NCBI GenBank assembly: GCA_902729315.2
Contig: LR746272.1
Span: 10,596,327 to 10,660,326 of the forward strand
Source: Spirodela intermedia
Lineage: Eukaryota > Streptophyta > Magnoliopsida > Alismatales > Araceae
Direction: 5' to 3'
DNA: 64,000 bases
A program made the translations under genes and the position numbers. The notes beneath the pieces were generated by a model. The model was not told the DNA's origin. It ran no database searches and was given only the letters and a program-made list of their open reading frames with translations. This document shows, one piece after another, positions 38,264 through 51,271 of this stretch (its first letter is position 1; every line of letters begins with the position of its first letter).

Positions 38264-40185
38264 TCAGATTACAGACCGCTTGTCCGAAAAAACCCTAGCG
38301 GGCGCCCTTGGGGACAGGCCCTTGGAGGGCTTGCTACTCCCTCCTCCCGACCTGGTAGGAACCGTCCGCTGCATCAGGCGGATGGGAATCCCCCCGAGGT
38401 TGAAATCTTCCACCAGGGACTTGGTCAGGAACCTGACGTAAGAGTCGGAGAGCTGCGTATCCCCATTCTTGAACGCGACGAACGTCGGCGGGCGGGCCTT
38501 CACCTGGGTGAAGTACTTGATCTTGGGCTTCGTCGCCTGGTCTTTCCACGAGTGTCGGCTCATCACCTGCAGATTAAAGGAAAATAAAATAAATTATCGA
38601 GCACAATTCCATAGAACTGATATGATTTCAGCAGCAATTCAGGAACAAAACTTGATGCCAACGAAGGGTACCTTCCGAAGCCAACGATTCAGGCGTGCTG
38701 TGGGCAACCTCAAGCACCACTTTTCGTATGTATCTACGATCTGGTCCAGTAGAGGAATTCTTCCCTCTCCCTCCAACGCTGAAACAAATACAACAGGTAC
38801 TCCGGTAACCTGCAGAAAAAATATTGGAACTAGATTACATAAAATTGCTTGAAATTTATATTTATAGTAAAAATCAGACGGCTTCCATCTGTATTAAAAA
38901 AGGGCAATCACTAACAAACTAATAAAAAGCTTCCGAAAATCCTGGAGTCATATTCAACCGATGGATGTCACACAAACCTGGGGGATGACTGCTCGGATCT
39001 CTTTAGGAACAGCGTCGATAACTCTGTCATGCAGCACCATGTTCTGTTTTCCTCTGAGAAGATCCATCTTGTTCACGATCACAACCAGGCCACGACCTTC
39101 CTCTACTGCTTGTCGGGCTATGGCCACTTCAGCGTGCTTCATACTGCATCTCTTGTTCGCAATCTGAAAACCCAAAAGGTATCTATCAGTCCTTTGAGCA
39201 CATACGATGAGAAGATGATAAAAAAACTATCATTGATGCAGATTTTCTTCATAATTCAAAGAACAATGATACTGCCATTAAAACCTGAAAAACAAAATCG
39301 CTGAAAAAATGCATCTGTCGTCAGTTTCTTATCTTACAAAAATGTTAAAAATAATTTACTTCCATTTCATCACCAGTAATGCTTTGAATCTCATTAACGG
39401 TAGCTTCATTAGACATTTAGGCTCATTGACATTTTAAAGAAATCATGTTAACCTAGACAAATGCTCATGCATCAGAAAAATGAAATCGATAGTATAATGT
39501 CTAACATAGTCAGGCAGAGAGAATTGTCATAAAGTTTTATATTATTTCACAACAGCCTATAATATAGACTAGAAATCTTCATAGCACTGCAGTCCTCCAG
39601 GTTGGAGCAACTGAGTTATAGCTTTGGTCAAAAAAACGCAGCAACAGCCAAGCGTGTTATTGCATTGGATTTACTTCAAGTGATATCCTCGCCCTAAACA
39701 TCCATCAGTAGATGAGACAGCATGAAACTAAGAATTTCTCACACTGCTCCATATTTGTCTACAAAAGCAGCAGTGACTTTCCAAATCTAGACTCCACAGT
39801 GCTAGACTTCTATACAGTGCCCGACTCCAGGGTTGGCTACGATAGCGTCATGGACAGGCCGGGAAGGAGCTGATCACTTCATGTTCATGAGTTCTGGTGC
39901 AGGCAAAAAAAACAAAAGAGGCCTCTGCTAATACGTTGTCTTCTCTTAGACAGACAAATGAGGTTGTAGCGGCAATTGCTCTTTCGTTATTTGATCTGGA
40001 GGCAGTTCGCTTTGCAACATGAATTTTACTTATTCACTGTAATATTGATCTCAAAATCGGTATTTCTCTTCATTGGTTGCCATCTTAAAAGGAAACCAAT
40101 TTCACCCTTGAATATTAGAGCGCGGTGTCTGCCCATTGGTTTAATTATAATTGGTCGATATTCATAAGCTAGGAATTCTACATAT

Positions 40186-40219
<34 letters not shown>

Positions 40220-43200
40220 TGATGATGCAAGGAAGACAATAAGTACACAAAATAAGCAGACAAAGAGGAAATATACCTCTTCTGCGTCAAGGACTAAAGC
40301 AACCACATTAGCCCTCATAAGATTCTTCCTTGACTGCATAACACTCAGTGATGCTGGTCCTTTCTCTTGTCCACACCTTTGCAGCCATCCCGCAGTGTCA
40401 ACCTGAAGGATAGAGCAACTGTATCATAACACGTAAATCACAGTGAATAAAAAACAAAAGGTAAATTTGAAAACAACTCCAAACGGAGGAAACCAATCTC
40501 CTTGGATTCACGGAATCAACTATAAGATAAGACAGCTAAATTGAAAGAAAATCGATGACAAGGAGAGACGGATTGTACCCAATGCCAGTGTTGATAAACA
40601 CATGATTATCTCAGCTATTCATCCCGCAAAGAATAACAAAATTTCAGAGAAGTAAACGTTAAAATAATGGAAACAAAACTGCGCATGTAACTAATGGAGC
40701 ACGAGTGACGTTTTCATCAAGAGCAGACATTAAGGTAATGGCCACCTGAGTGAGATAGTGAGGTTTTTCTACATTACTTCTCATATCTCATTGCACTTTG
40801 ATCTGGTGAAGACTGGATGATGCATGGGTGGTCCTTTGATGATTGCCACAGGAACAATAACAGGAGTGCATTTGACAATACTAGATCTGGAAACAACGTG
40901 GGAGGAATTAATTGGCTTTGAAAAGGAAACCAATAAATCTTTTGACTAATAGCTGACACAAAACAGCAACTAACCTTCAGAATTATACCAGAAAAATAGC
41001 GAATAGTAATGCAAAAAAAAAGGTTTTCTGGCAAGTAATGCACTAGAGATAAACCCTTGCTCAAGAGAAATTAAAAATTCAATATAGCTCCACATGGACA
41101 ACAATAAACAGCATATATTCCATGGTCAAGCACAGCTTAAATAATAAAAATTAATAAATGCGACCGTGCCAGAATGTGCAAGAAAAGATAAACACGTTAC
41201 TTTTCTCGATGCTAATGATATCTGATGTTATTAATCACAAAACAGCAAAAAGCAAAAGAGGCGATAATCTAGTTTATTTACCAAATATATTGTGCGCCCT
41301 TCAAAGTTGAATTGAGCTCTAACTGAATCTCTCGTTAGGCCAGCCTCAGGTCCAACAAGAACTCTTTTCTCTCGCAAGAGTGTATTTAGGAGTGTAGACT
41401 TCCCGACATTGGGACGCCCTACGATGGCCAGCTGTAGAGGCAACTTATTCTCCTCAGTCTCTACGGCTTTTTCCTCTTCAATCGTCTGATCTGGAAGTAT
41501 TAGATAAAGAATGGCAATAGTTTAGGTGTGTATAAAAGTTAAAATGGAAAGGCTTTATGAGAAACTTTAAGGCAAAACATAGATGTACTTCCTGCGTCAT
41601 AAAATCTCTCAAGAAAAAAATTGCGTTTTCTATGAGATGAAGAGTACATTCAATCAATGCACAACCTTTATAGAATTCGCCTGTTGAGAAGAAGGATCAA
41701 CTAAGCCTTCTTCTCAGCCTAAAACGAGATTGGGGGTTTGGAGTAATGGTTGAGATACTAGGAACCAGAACAACTAAATCGAACTATCAAAATAAAAATT
41801 TTACATGCCAATTGTTTTTTTTTTTAACTTAAAGTGAATTTTTCTTGGAAGATACGGAGTTTGTGACATTGGATAAAGAACATGGGTGGTGAAAATAGAG
41901 CACCCTTAAATTCATAGCGCACAAAATGTTGTCTCAGGCAGGGATCATACCGTTGGAGTAAAAAATCAAAAAGGTGAAGCGAGGACAGATGAGTTCGTCA
42001 GAACTTGTAAAACGGGGAGCTCAAGGATCTGTCAGGATATATGCTGCCCTAGAGAGGAATTATTGCAAAAAAGAGTTGTTTTCGCACAGAGATGGAACTT
42101 TGGCACCCGTGCTTCAATCGAAGCAAATAATCATTGCGATCATGAGAATGATATTTCAATGAAGTGCAAAGAAAAAAGGCACAAGATGGTGTATCGGACG
42201 TCCAGCATCCCCAAGCTATTGACTGATTATAAGAATTAACCTGGGCCAACGTCTGAGACACAGTTAACATACCGTTCATTTGCTGAAGCATGTAATCCTC
42301 AAGCAAAGGACATAGAGTTTCATAGAGCTCAGCCATCCCCAACCCAGTTTCCGCTGATATCGCAATTGGATCACCAAAACCCAAAACGTGGGCTTCAGCA
42401 GCCTCAGCAATGAGAAGCCCGCCTCCGTCGTCCAGTGACTCGGACTTGTTCATCGCCAAGATTGTCCGGACCCCAGAAGCATTCTTCCGCAGCCAGTTTC
42501 CAACCTCCACGTCAAGAGGCTGTAGGCCAGCTCTAACCAAGACGGCTCAAAGCTCAGGCCGGATGAGCGTATTCACTGCAGTTCTTCGAACCAACGAACA
42601 AATCAAGGGGCTTACCTCACATCTATCAGGAAAATCGCAAATTGAGTCCTCGCAAGCACGGAACCAGTCAGGTCCGCGGTCCGATCGAGAATGCTCCCAG
42701 AGGATGCCGCTGTCTCCAGGCCAGCAGAGTCCAGAACCCTGAACCTCAAATCTCCGAGCTTTGCAATGCCTTCCCTTATATCCCTGGTGACGTGGTCATC
42801 GGGAGTGTTGTATACCAGAGCTTCCCTCCTCCGTATCAAACTATCAGTAAACCAAAATTAGAAAGAGAGGACTTCAATTCCCACGGCAGCAGCAGCAGCT
42901 TCAAAGGACTCACCGATTGAAGAGTGCCGATTTCCCGACATTTGGACGCCCCACGATCATAACTGTAGGAAGAAGTTTCGCATCGACTTTGGTAAAATCC
43001 ACCGCAGATTTCTTCCGGTTGCCTTTACTTCTAGGCTTCACTACCCTTGAAATCTTTACGGAGTTTTCAGCCGAATGAAGCGTCGAACTGGTACGAGATG
43101 AATTTTCCATTGAAACGTCGTCCACGGCAAGTACGTAGTCAGCGCTCGCCGTCCCAAATAACCTCACCGGAGATTGTAATCTACAAAACCCTGGTCCGTC

Positions 43201-43398
43201 TTCTGCCCACCGCATGGCTCTGATTATGGAGGCATTGTGTGATGATCTAGACAACAGATATCCCCAAAGATTATCGCGAGAAGATGGCAAGAGGGCACCC
43301 CCACCCTTCGACGCGAGCAGCGCCTTCGCGCCTTCTGCGTTTCCCAGGGAGGCGATGCAGCTTCTGCTCAAGAACAAGCGTAGGCTTGTCTGGGCCAT
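38264..43398 (-). CDS. Der/EngA double-GTPase, organellar
   Basis: Eight minus-strand exons: 43398-42914, 42840-42616, 42532-42273, 41490-41282, 40402-40277, 39163-38978, 38809-38672, 38566-38264, giving 643 residues. Two GTPase domains occur in tandem. Domain 1 has GRPNVGKS at residues 149-156, then DSAGLE and NKSE. Domain 2 has GRPNVGKS at 348-355, then DTAGW and NKMD at 466-469. A C-terminal KH-like domain follows ([23 protein letters not shown]). Bacterial Der is needed for 50S ribosome maturation, and plant homologues serve organelle ribosomes. The first 130 residues are extra to bacteria and include a basic, acid-poor start, as in a transit peptide. Domain 1 differs from consensus (DSAG for DTAG, NKSE for NKxD), which I recall in the At5g39960-type clade rather than the plastid EMB2738 type. 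Confidence 0.92.
40187..40217. repeat. (AAT)10 microsatellite in a Der intron
   Basis: About ten AAT units are followed by a short ATG-triplet run in the intron between Der exons 5 and 6. Confidence 0.85.
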
Positions 43399-43550
43399 TG
43401 TCTCCTCCGGACACGCGTCGACGGTCCACTTCGGTATCCAGGTGAACCCTCTACCACAATTTCCGGCCCCCGTCCATCTGGAGAACAGAGAGGAAGAGAG
43501 CGCGCGGAGGGTTTAGGGTTTTCTCCTTTCTACAGAACGGAGCGGGAACC

Positions 43551-43605
<55 letters not shown>

Positions 43606-45519
43606 GGGAGAGAGAGAGGGTCGGAGTTCGGGGGTGATTCGTAAATTCAGAAACGTTTTCAAGTTTTCTATTTTTGAGGTAAAGATAATTTCCAACTTCG
43701 ATAATGTCTGGCCCACAAATTGCAACCCCGTCGGCCCATACCCAGGCCCATTAGAATTCTCCATATCTGGGATAGCGTCTCTAGGACGAGGGCCCTACCT
43801 TTTCTTCCATTGCCGCGACACCCGCCTCACCTCGTGACTCACATGGCCACCGCAAGGACAGCTCCAGCCGAATGAAGCGTGACATCCCCAATCTGCTCTG
43901 AGGAAGAATTTCTGATCGAGACTACCCATCACTTAATATTTTTCTCTTTTGTCTTCACTAATAAATTTGAATATGATTAATATTTAATTTTATAGTACAT
44001 AATATTGGAAAATATAAATAACATCTTATCACGGTTCAAGAAAGTCAACCAATCCTATCTTTATCAAGATCGAATGATATACGAAGCACATGACTGTTCT
44101 GTTCCCAATGGTCGATGCCAATGCGAGGTCCACGGACTCTGACCAAACTTTCCTCGAGTCGCATATCTGCAGTGGGACAAGGACGAGAGTTGACTTCCCA
44201 CATTACGGGGTGCAGATTAATGTGACAGTTTGACCACCATGCCTGGGTAAGAAGTCAACCCTCAAACAAAATAACGGCTTTCGCCAAGCTTGCGCCTGCG
44301 TTGCTTGCTGATGGCGGAAGCCGAAGAGAATATATGGACGGGGTGACGTGAGATGACTCTGTGATCGCTGTCCCATAGTGAGTTCTAACCGCAGAGAGCC
44401 ATCTCTGCTTTATTCCGTTTTCCTGTGATATTTTTGATAAAAAATCTAATTTTATTCCTATTTTCTCTCGGCATCCTTTTGAAGCGATCCTATTCGTCGA
44501 CACCCAAATTTTGAATTAACTATAATTATTATTTCATCTGAAAAATACGTGCGAGTTTTAGAGTAGGAAAAAGAAATCTGGTCTTGGGCAATCCGTTCAC
44601 TCCAATACAGCACAGCTCGTGCTCGGTGAAGCAACCGAAGGAAATCCTTAGCGGGATTCAGCGCCTGCGCAGGCTACGGGAGAAATACCCACTATTTAAT
44701 GACAGGGGGAGCTTCGGGCAACCCCACGTCTCGGCGGGCATCTCCGGGGGCGTCGGCTACGCTGTCACCGCACGGCCGCGCAACCACCCCGCCGCTCTGC
44801 GCCGTTGAGGACTGGGGTGACGTCCACCGGTTTTGTTCCTATCCGGACCGCTGAGCTGTTTTCAGACGGCATCTCGGCGATCCCATCGCTAGCTTGCAGA
44901 GGAACGAACGTCCAGGACATCTCCCGCCGAGCTTCCTCCGTTCCGTATCCTAATGCAACACGGCGGTGCGGCTGGTGGCGCGAGCGCACGGGAGCCCACC
45001 GGCGGGCGCCTCCGCCCGCGCCAATCGGCGTGTTCGGGCCTGAGCCCGGCACTCGCGGGCGGGGGCAGTCACTGCCTACGACGGCCCAACGTGCGGCCCT
45101 GCAGAGCTACGGGAGAGATCCAGACTGCGGTCGAAAAGGAGAGCTTGGACGTTTCCTTCCCACGTGGAGAAGACTGCGGTCGAAACTGGGCGGCGGTGGG
45201 CAAGGGGCGGTTTGAGGGATTCTCGGTTCCTCGTCATCCCCTGCTCCTCGTCTCCCCACCGTCGCCTCTGCCTGGCCCTCCTCCGCCATAGAAAGCGCAG
45301 CTGCGTCTCCAATACCGTGCTTTTACAGGGGCGGAAGAAGATTAGTAACCGGACTCCGCAGTTGAGGATTTGAAGAGCCCGGGGAAGCGGGGAGGATCCC
45401 GCGAGCTGAAAGCAGGAAGCCTTTAAAGAACTTGAATTCTTGAAGGGCTACTCCGCGTCGGCGCATTTATGAGAGCGGCGTGGTGAGGTGGGTTGGCCGA
45501 GGAATGGGAGCGGGCAGGG
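43399..45519. promoter_or_regulatory. divergent intergenic region, Der / BAC2-like
   Basis: This 2.1-kb spacer lies between head-to-head genes. It is AT-rich at 43900-44560 and very GC-rich at 44640-45300. The GC-rich half gives several open frames on both strands, but they are low-complexity and unrelated to any family I know, so I call none. Confidence 0.45.
43553..43618. repeat. long GA tract upstream of the Der gene
   Basis: About 66 bases of nearly pure GA on the plus strand, CT on the Der sense strand, with two G interruptions near the end. It starts 155 bases before the Der ATG, so it is probably in the 5' leader or core promoter. Confidence 0.9.
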
Positions 45520-46955
45520 ATGGAGTTCTGGCCAGAGTTCCTCGCGAGCAGCTGGGGCAGGGAGTTCGTCGCGGGAGGGCTCGGGGGCATGGCCGGCGTC
45601 ATCTCCGGCCACCCGCTGGACACGCTTAGAATCCGCCTCCAGCAACCACACGCTGGAGGTGACGGCGGGAAGGTCTCGGCGACCCGGCTTCTCCGCAACA
45701 TCGTGGCCTCCGAGGGGCCTTCTGCGCTGTACAGGGGCATGACGGCTCCCCTCGCCTCCGTCGCTTTCCAGGTCTCTTTCCAGAGCAATTCGTTTTCCTA
45801 TTTTTCCGTACTCTTAAAATTTTCGGTCAAGATTCCTCTGTTCATCGGTAAAAATCCTTCAGAAAGCCGTTTTGATCTTGGGGGTTGGCGATTTCTTCAG
45901 AAGTTTTGTTGGTGGAATATTTATCGAACCTCTTCGTTATATAGTGCCTGAATCACCGGCATCGGGATGATAAATAAATATGCTCCGCGAATGGGGTACT
46001 TTGTGAAGCAAATTAATCGTCTGTTCTTGATTTCTCACTAAAATATGTAGAATTGTTCGGTAAGAACCTTAACAGTGTCGATTATAAGATAAGTAATGAC
46101 AAATGATCTCCATAAACGGCATGTACTTCTTAAAGGTTCAACCAAAAAGATATCAAATGCCTAGTCTTTCTTGAATCTTTGAACAATCTATTTGATCGTC
46201 AACAAAATCCAAGATTGCTGAACAGAAGAGTGATGTGAAGTGGGTTTGTGCAGAATGCTGTGGTATTCCAAGTATATGCTATCCTGTCCAGAGCCTTCGA
46301 CTCCAGAAGTAATAGAACAAACGATCCTCCTTCACTGAAGAGTGTGGCTCTCGCCGGAGTAGGCACCGGCGCCCTGCAGAGCCTCCTGCTGAGCCCCGTC
46401 GAGCTCATCAAGATCCGTCTCCAATTGCAGATGACGGTGAGCCAGAACCACCGCGCCGTCCACCGTGGCCCGATGAGCATGGCTGGGAGCATCCTGAGAA
46501 AGGGAGGGATCAGGGGAATCTATCAGGGCCTGTCTATCACCGTCCTCCGAGATGCTCCCGCCCACGGAGTCTATTTCTGGACCTACGAGTACACCCGGGA
46601 GATTCTCCACCCGAGCTGTCGGAACACCGGCGAGGAGACCTTGGGAACCATGCTCTTCGCCGGCGGGACGGCGGGGGTCGCTAGTTGGATTTGTTGCTAC
46701 CCGCTGGACGTGATCAAGTCAAGGCTCCAGGCGCAGTCGCAGTCCCAGAAGGACTTCCCTCCGCCAAAGTACCGCGGCATTGCCGATTGCTTCCGCAAGA
46801 GCGTCCGCGAGGAGGGCTATCGCGTCCTCTGGAGGGGGCTGGGGACGGCCGTCACCCGGGCCTTCGTCGTCAACGGTGCAATCTTCTCCGCCTACGAATT
46901 GGCTCTCCGGTTCCTGGCAAACCACCGGCAGAGAATCACCATGGAAGATAGTTGA
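45520..46955 (+). CDS. BAC2: mitochondrial basic amino acid carrier, BAC2-like
   Basis: Two exons, 45520-45771 and 46254-46955, give 317 residues, a normal carrier length. Three repeats carry the mitochondrial carrier signature: HPLDTLRIRLQQ, SPVELIKIRLQLQ and YPLDVIKSRLQAQ, each followed by a GxxxLYRG, GIYQG or LWRG-type segment. The start MEFWPEFLASSWGREFVAGG and blocks such as LRDAPAHGVYFWTYEY and GLGTAVTRAFVVNGAIFSAYE match Arabidopsis BAC2 (At1g79900) closely from memory. BAC2 transports arginine, lysine, ornithine, histidine and citrulline across the inner membrane and is induced by stress and proline. The ATG chosen is the first in frame and matches the family start. The intron (482 bases) falls between TAPLASVAFQ and NAVVFQ. 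Confidence 0.94.
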
Positions 46956-47569
46956 CGGGGAACGGAAGAAATCATTCTCGAGGCATCTGCTCCGACTTGC
47001 AGACGATCCCTATGATCTCCCCAGATCGATCTTGCAGCCACTTGGAAGCCAAGATTCCTCCCTCAGCTGGGACATCTCATCAACCGCTTCTCCTCTCCCG
47101 TGGTTCATGCCATGAATTTCCTTCTATACGATGTGCATATGATCATTCTAGCCATGTGATAAAGAAATATCTCGTCATCGGTTACTCTGTTATCTATTCG
47201 AGTATTATATCAAATTTGAGATGGCCGTAATAATGCAGCTATGAACTGCAAGTAGCTAAGTCTTTTCTTTCTTTGGTTGTATATTTTATACTTTCAAATA
47301 TGCATTAATTGAAAAATTTCTTAGATTTATTGGGGATGAGAACATCTTTGATTGCCCATCACAACCATGCGATAAATGAAATGAGTGGAGACAAGTCTAC
47401 TTGGATCGGCCTGTTTGACTATCAAAGTGGATCCAGTCTCAAGGACCGAGCCTATAAGCTATCACCGGGGGGCCCTCTCCATGGCCACATCAAATGAAAC
47501 TAACAAGGGGGCTTGGAATTGAGAATCTTGTTGTCGTAACTGAAGAAGTACAAATTTCTACACGTTTGC
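46956..47569. other. BAC2 3' region and spacer
   Basis: This holds the 3' untranslated region of the carrier gene and sequence up to the first retroelement. A 62-residue open frame at 47309-47497 shows no family features and is not called. Confidence 0.5.
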
Positions 47570-47584
47570 GATGGTTGGAAGATA

Positions 47585-47587
<3 letters not shown>

Positions 47588-47627
<40 letters not shown>

Positions 47628-47745
47628 TCAATGATGGCAACTCTCCCCTTTAGGTTAAGTAGCCTTAAACCTAAAGTGGGTAATTCAAAGATAAGCCCTT
47701 AATTGGGTCAAGATGAGCTACTAAATTTGCTGTCCTTTCTCAACA
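47588..47745 (-). repeat. 3' LTR of copia element A
   Basis: On the minus strand it starts TGTTGAGAAAGG right after the polypurine tract and runs about 160 bases into a CT microsatellite (GA at 47588-47622 on the plus strand). The exact outer end is uncertain. Confidence 0.6.
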
Positions 47746-50700
47746 CTCCCACTTAAGTTAGAGTATGTATATCATATGCTCAACTTTTTTTATAAAATTT
47801 CACAGTGTGACCACTTAATCCCTTAGTGATGAGTTGTGTCTAAAGCTTTTTTCTAATAAGTTAATAATCAAGCTTCAATATGCTTTGTTCTCTCATGAAA
47901 TATTAGATTAGAAGTGATATCAATCACAACTTGGTCGTCACATTTGAGTTCTATAAGTTTGCATGGAGTATATGACATTGCATTGTATTATGATCTAACA
48001 TGATCTTGAAATCATAATTTGCTTAATTTTCTAAGAAATAATGTTGCTATCAAGAAATATACAATAACAATTCTAGACCATCTATTTATATTAGAACAAA
48101 CCCATTTAGCATCTGAAGACTATTAAATTGTGAGATAATCATTGTTATTGTGTAATAATCTATTTTTGAATTTTCTTTTAAATATCTCAATATCTTCACA
48201 ATAACACCCAAGTATTCATTATTTAACCATTCCATACATTAACTCGCCAAATAAGCAGCAAAAAAATGTTTGAATGAATGATGATTGTTGACATAGGAGA
48301 GAAAAACTTGAGAATCCATAATCCATAAGGAAGACAAGGAGTATATGAGGTTATGTAGAAAAGAAGAAGAAAAAAAGATGAGAAGAGAGAGATAGATAAT
48401 GGGCCCTAGTGGGCCGAGAGTCTAATACTACTATTGAATAATGGTCTAGTAGTTCAATTTTTTAACTATATGTTTATATCTCTCTAAATCTTCTAACATA
48501 TGTTCCTCATCAGGAGATAACTTTATATTAAGATTTATGTCAGCGCTAGTTGGTTTTGTATCTAACTTACCCATTCTTGCAACAAGACTGTCAAACATAA
48601 GAATAGATTGACTATAGATGAAACACTTTGGTAAGTGCTAAGAGAATCTGAAGACTTTTCTGCCATGTGTGCACCAGAATGGTGGGATGGTGACTTTCAC
48701 TAGACAAAAAAACTAGCTCAACAATAAGCTCAACAATTGGCTGTATATCACCTAAAAAGAATTATTTTTAGAAATTGACTCATTAAAAAATATGTTGAGG
48801 TATTCACTCTTATAAAGACTTAATCATTTGGTGTTCACTAAAGAAGGGTGTATTCTCAAAAAGGGTGACAAAAAAAAAGATAATATGTCAATGAAGTGAT
48901 GTACATCAACACATACAATTTTTAAGCATGGGAGTATCATAAAAAATAAAAACTTTATAGATTTGGGGCCAAGCTTATCCTCAACCTCTTCTAAGTTGTG
49001 GAAAAATTAGATATACCCAAATATTTTTTGGTGTAATATTGTATAATAGATTTTCCATGATGAAGGACATGGTAATAAATTTTGTTTTTTAGGATAGAAG
49101 ATTTTCAATTAATTAGGTAAATGAAAGTAAGAACAACATTTTCCATAATTTCATGACAGCATGCATGTGCATAAGGACATGGACAATTTAAATGATGTAT
49201 CTTCATTTTCTTTCCACAACTATATTTTGTTGGGAGGCATAAGGACAAGATGATTGATAGATGATTATGTGATGAGTTAGGTATTACTTAAAGATGGAAC
49301 TGCAGCATTTTGTTGTTTTTTCAGAATTTGGGATATTTTACCTTTTCATATTCACAATCTTTTTGGGTTATGTGTCTTTTGGGAAACTCAAGTTACTAAT
49401 TCTCAAATTTGATCTAAAAATATTAATGCATGAGTCATGGCTTCACCAGATAATAGTTTATGTTCATATCCTTCATCAATCATCTTTCATGTCTTCAAGT
49501 CTTATATAAGACAAGAATGAGGAACAAAGGTTATGGCAACATGAAGGGAACAAACAAATTTACTAATGGAAACAATATTAAAGAGAACTTTAGGCATGTA
49601 AAGGACTCACTGAAGATATAACTTAGGTGATGGGAACATTGTTCTTATCTTAAGATAGATATTGTACATTTATTATCTAGGGTGACACTAGAAATTTTAG
49701 ACTGACAAAAATATAATATAAACTTACTATAAAGTTCTGTTATATGATTAATGGCACTTCTTGAGTGAGTTTCCCAATCTAAGCTAGAAATGCAGTTGCT
49801 GATGATGCTTGCTTGGAAGCATGATGCTAAAGGATCTAGACATATTTCATGTTTGATAAGGTCATATAGTGGGCTTGATTATCTCCCCCTTCATTTGAAG
49901 TAGTGAGATAGGTTGTCATAGTAGCGTAACTATGAAGATCATAACACCTATATCTAGTATGGCCCTTCTTCTCATAGTGAATACACTAGAGTATCTAAAC
50001 ATGGCTAGTAGTTCTGCCTCCCCTTCTCCCCTTGTCAAACTGACCACCGTGACCTTGAGAAAATGATATCATAGATTGGATAGATATTAAAGCAATGGTC
50101 TCCACATGTGTCAAGGCAGACAATGTACTTTGTTGATCCAAAAAAGCATGAGAGACACATTGATAAGTCTAAAATTAGAAAGCAACTGAATTTCAATAAA
50201 ATTTGACTAGGAAGTCAATTATATTCAACATGTAGATTACTAATAAATTTGATAACTATCTGATTATGCTATTTTTGCATTGTCTAAACATAATTAGAGA
50301 TTGAAAGTAAAGCATGTAGATCATCACTGAGTCGTGTCACCTCCCCAAAGGAGTAACTTAGACTTTTCTCTCCTTCAATTCATAATATTCAAAGATCATG
50401 TCTTACATCCATGATATGTTATTATAGTATATTAATATTAGATAATCCCATACTACTTTCCAAGTATTGAGATGACTCACAAGATCAATAATATTGGGCT
50501 CTATTTAATTTCACAATAAATTGAGAAGGTTTGTATCTTACTATTCCCCTAATTCCCTGGTGACAATGTCAAATGGTGCATCATCTATAAACTTATTAAT
50601 TTTTCCTTGTCCTTTGAAGTAAATCTTGAAGATTTACTCTATTGACTGTCCTTCTCATTTTATCTATGGCTAGTAATAATATGACTCTGCATTGTTATGA

Positions 50701-51186
50701 CTGGCTGTTGAATTGATATATATCTAATTATGTCACCTATACAATAGGTTGACTTGATCATTGGTGTTGATCTCATTGACTCTTGATAGTTGGCTATTGA
50801 TTGTTGATTGTGTTGACCACAATGACTATTAAGTGTGTTAATAGTTGATCATGCATGGACTAGATGTCACACAACAAGAAGGACATGTCGAATCCACAAT
50901 GTGATAGTGACAATGTCAGTATGGTGATGATGGTGATAGTCAATGCCATATGAGATGGATGATGGCATACGTGCAATGAGGGATGAAGACTCCAATTGTG
51001 GAAGATATTCAAAAAAGAGATACAAAGGATGACATACTCTAACCTAATGGATAAAAAGATGTTGATGCAAGTAAGAACCTTCTTCCACAATGAGGCTTAC
51101 TATCTTGACAGGGACCTTGACAAAGAGAGTGGCAAAGTGGCAGTGGCAACCACAATGATGATCCACATGACTCCCCTTGACGATTA

Positions 51187-51200
51187 GGGCTTTGATACCA
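51187..51200 (-). other. primer-binding site of copia element A
   Basis: On the minus strand it reads TGGTATCAAAGCCC, the copia-type site complementary to the 3' part of initiator tRNA-Met (usual form TGGTATCAGAGC). It directly follows LTR-like ...CATCACA. Confidence 0.75.
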
Positions 51201-51206
51201 TGTGAT

Positions 51207-51208
<2 letters not shown>

Positions 51209-51270
<62 letters not shown>
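51209..51270. repeat. (GA)31 microsatellite at the element A edge
   Basis: Thirty-one perfect units lie just right of the primer-binding site. The 3' LTR of the same element holds an equivalent GA tract at 47588-47622, so this is the surviving end of the 5' LTR. Confidence 0.85.

Positions 51271-51271
<1 letters not shown>

Larger units (their letters stand above)
47570..51270 (-). mobile_element. decayed Ty1/copia retrotransposon A
   Basis: The element runs on the minus strand. Its primer-binding site (51200-51187, TGGTATCAAAGCCC) is the copia tRNA-Met type with one mismatch. The polypurine tract AAGTGGGAG (47754-47746) adjoins a 3' LTR that starts TGTTGAG at 47745. A gag zinc knuckle is visible near 49935-49990 as C-x2-Y-x4-H-x4-C, its second Cys changed to Tyr. 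A degraded integrase block with CPYASQQN and VVERK lies at about 49170-49250. The internal region is only 3.4 kb and is full of stops; no reverse transcriptase block is recognisable, so it carries a large deletion. To the right of the primer site only the (GA)31 end of a 5' LTR remains. The left boundary is approximate. Confidence 0.75.

Noticed and set aside
44765-45312. Several overlapping open frames on both strands
   Set aside because: They are GC-rich and Arg/Pro/Gly-rich, have no domain or splice structure, and lie in the divergent promoter region.
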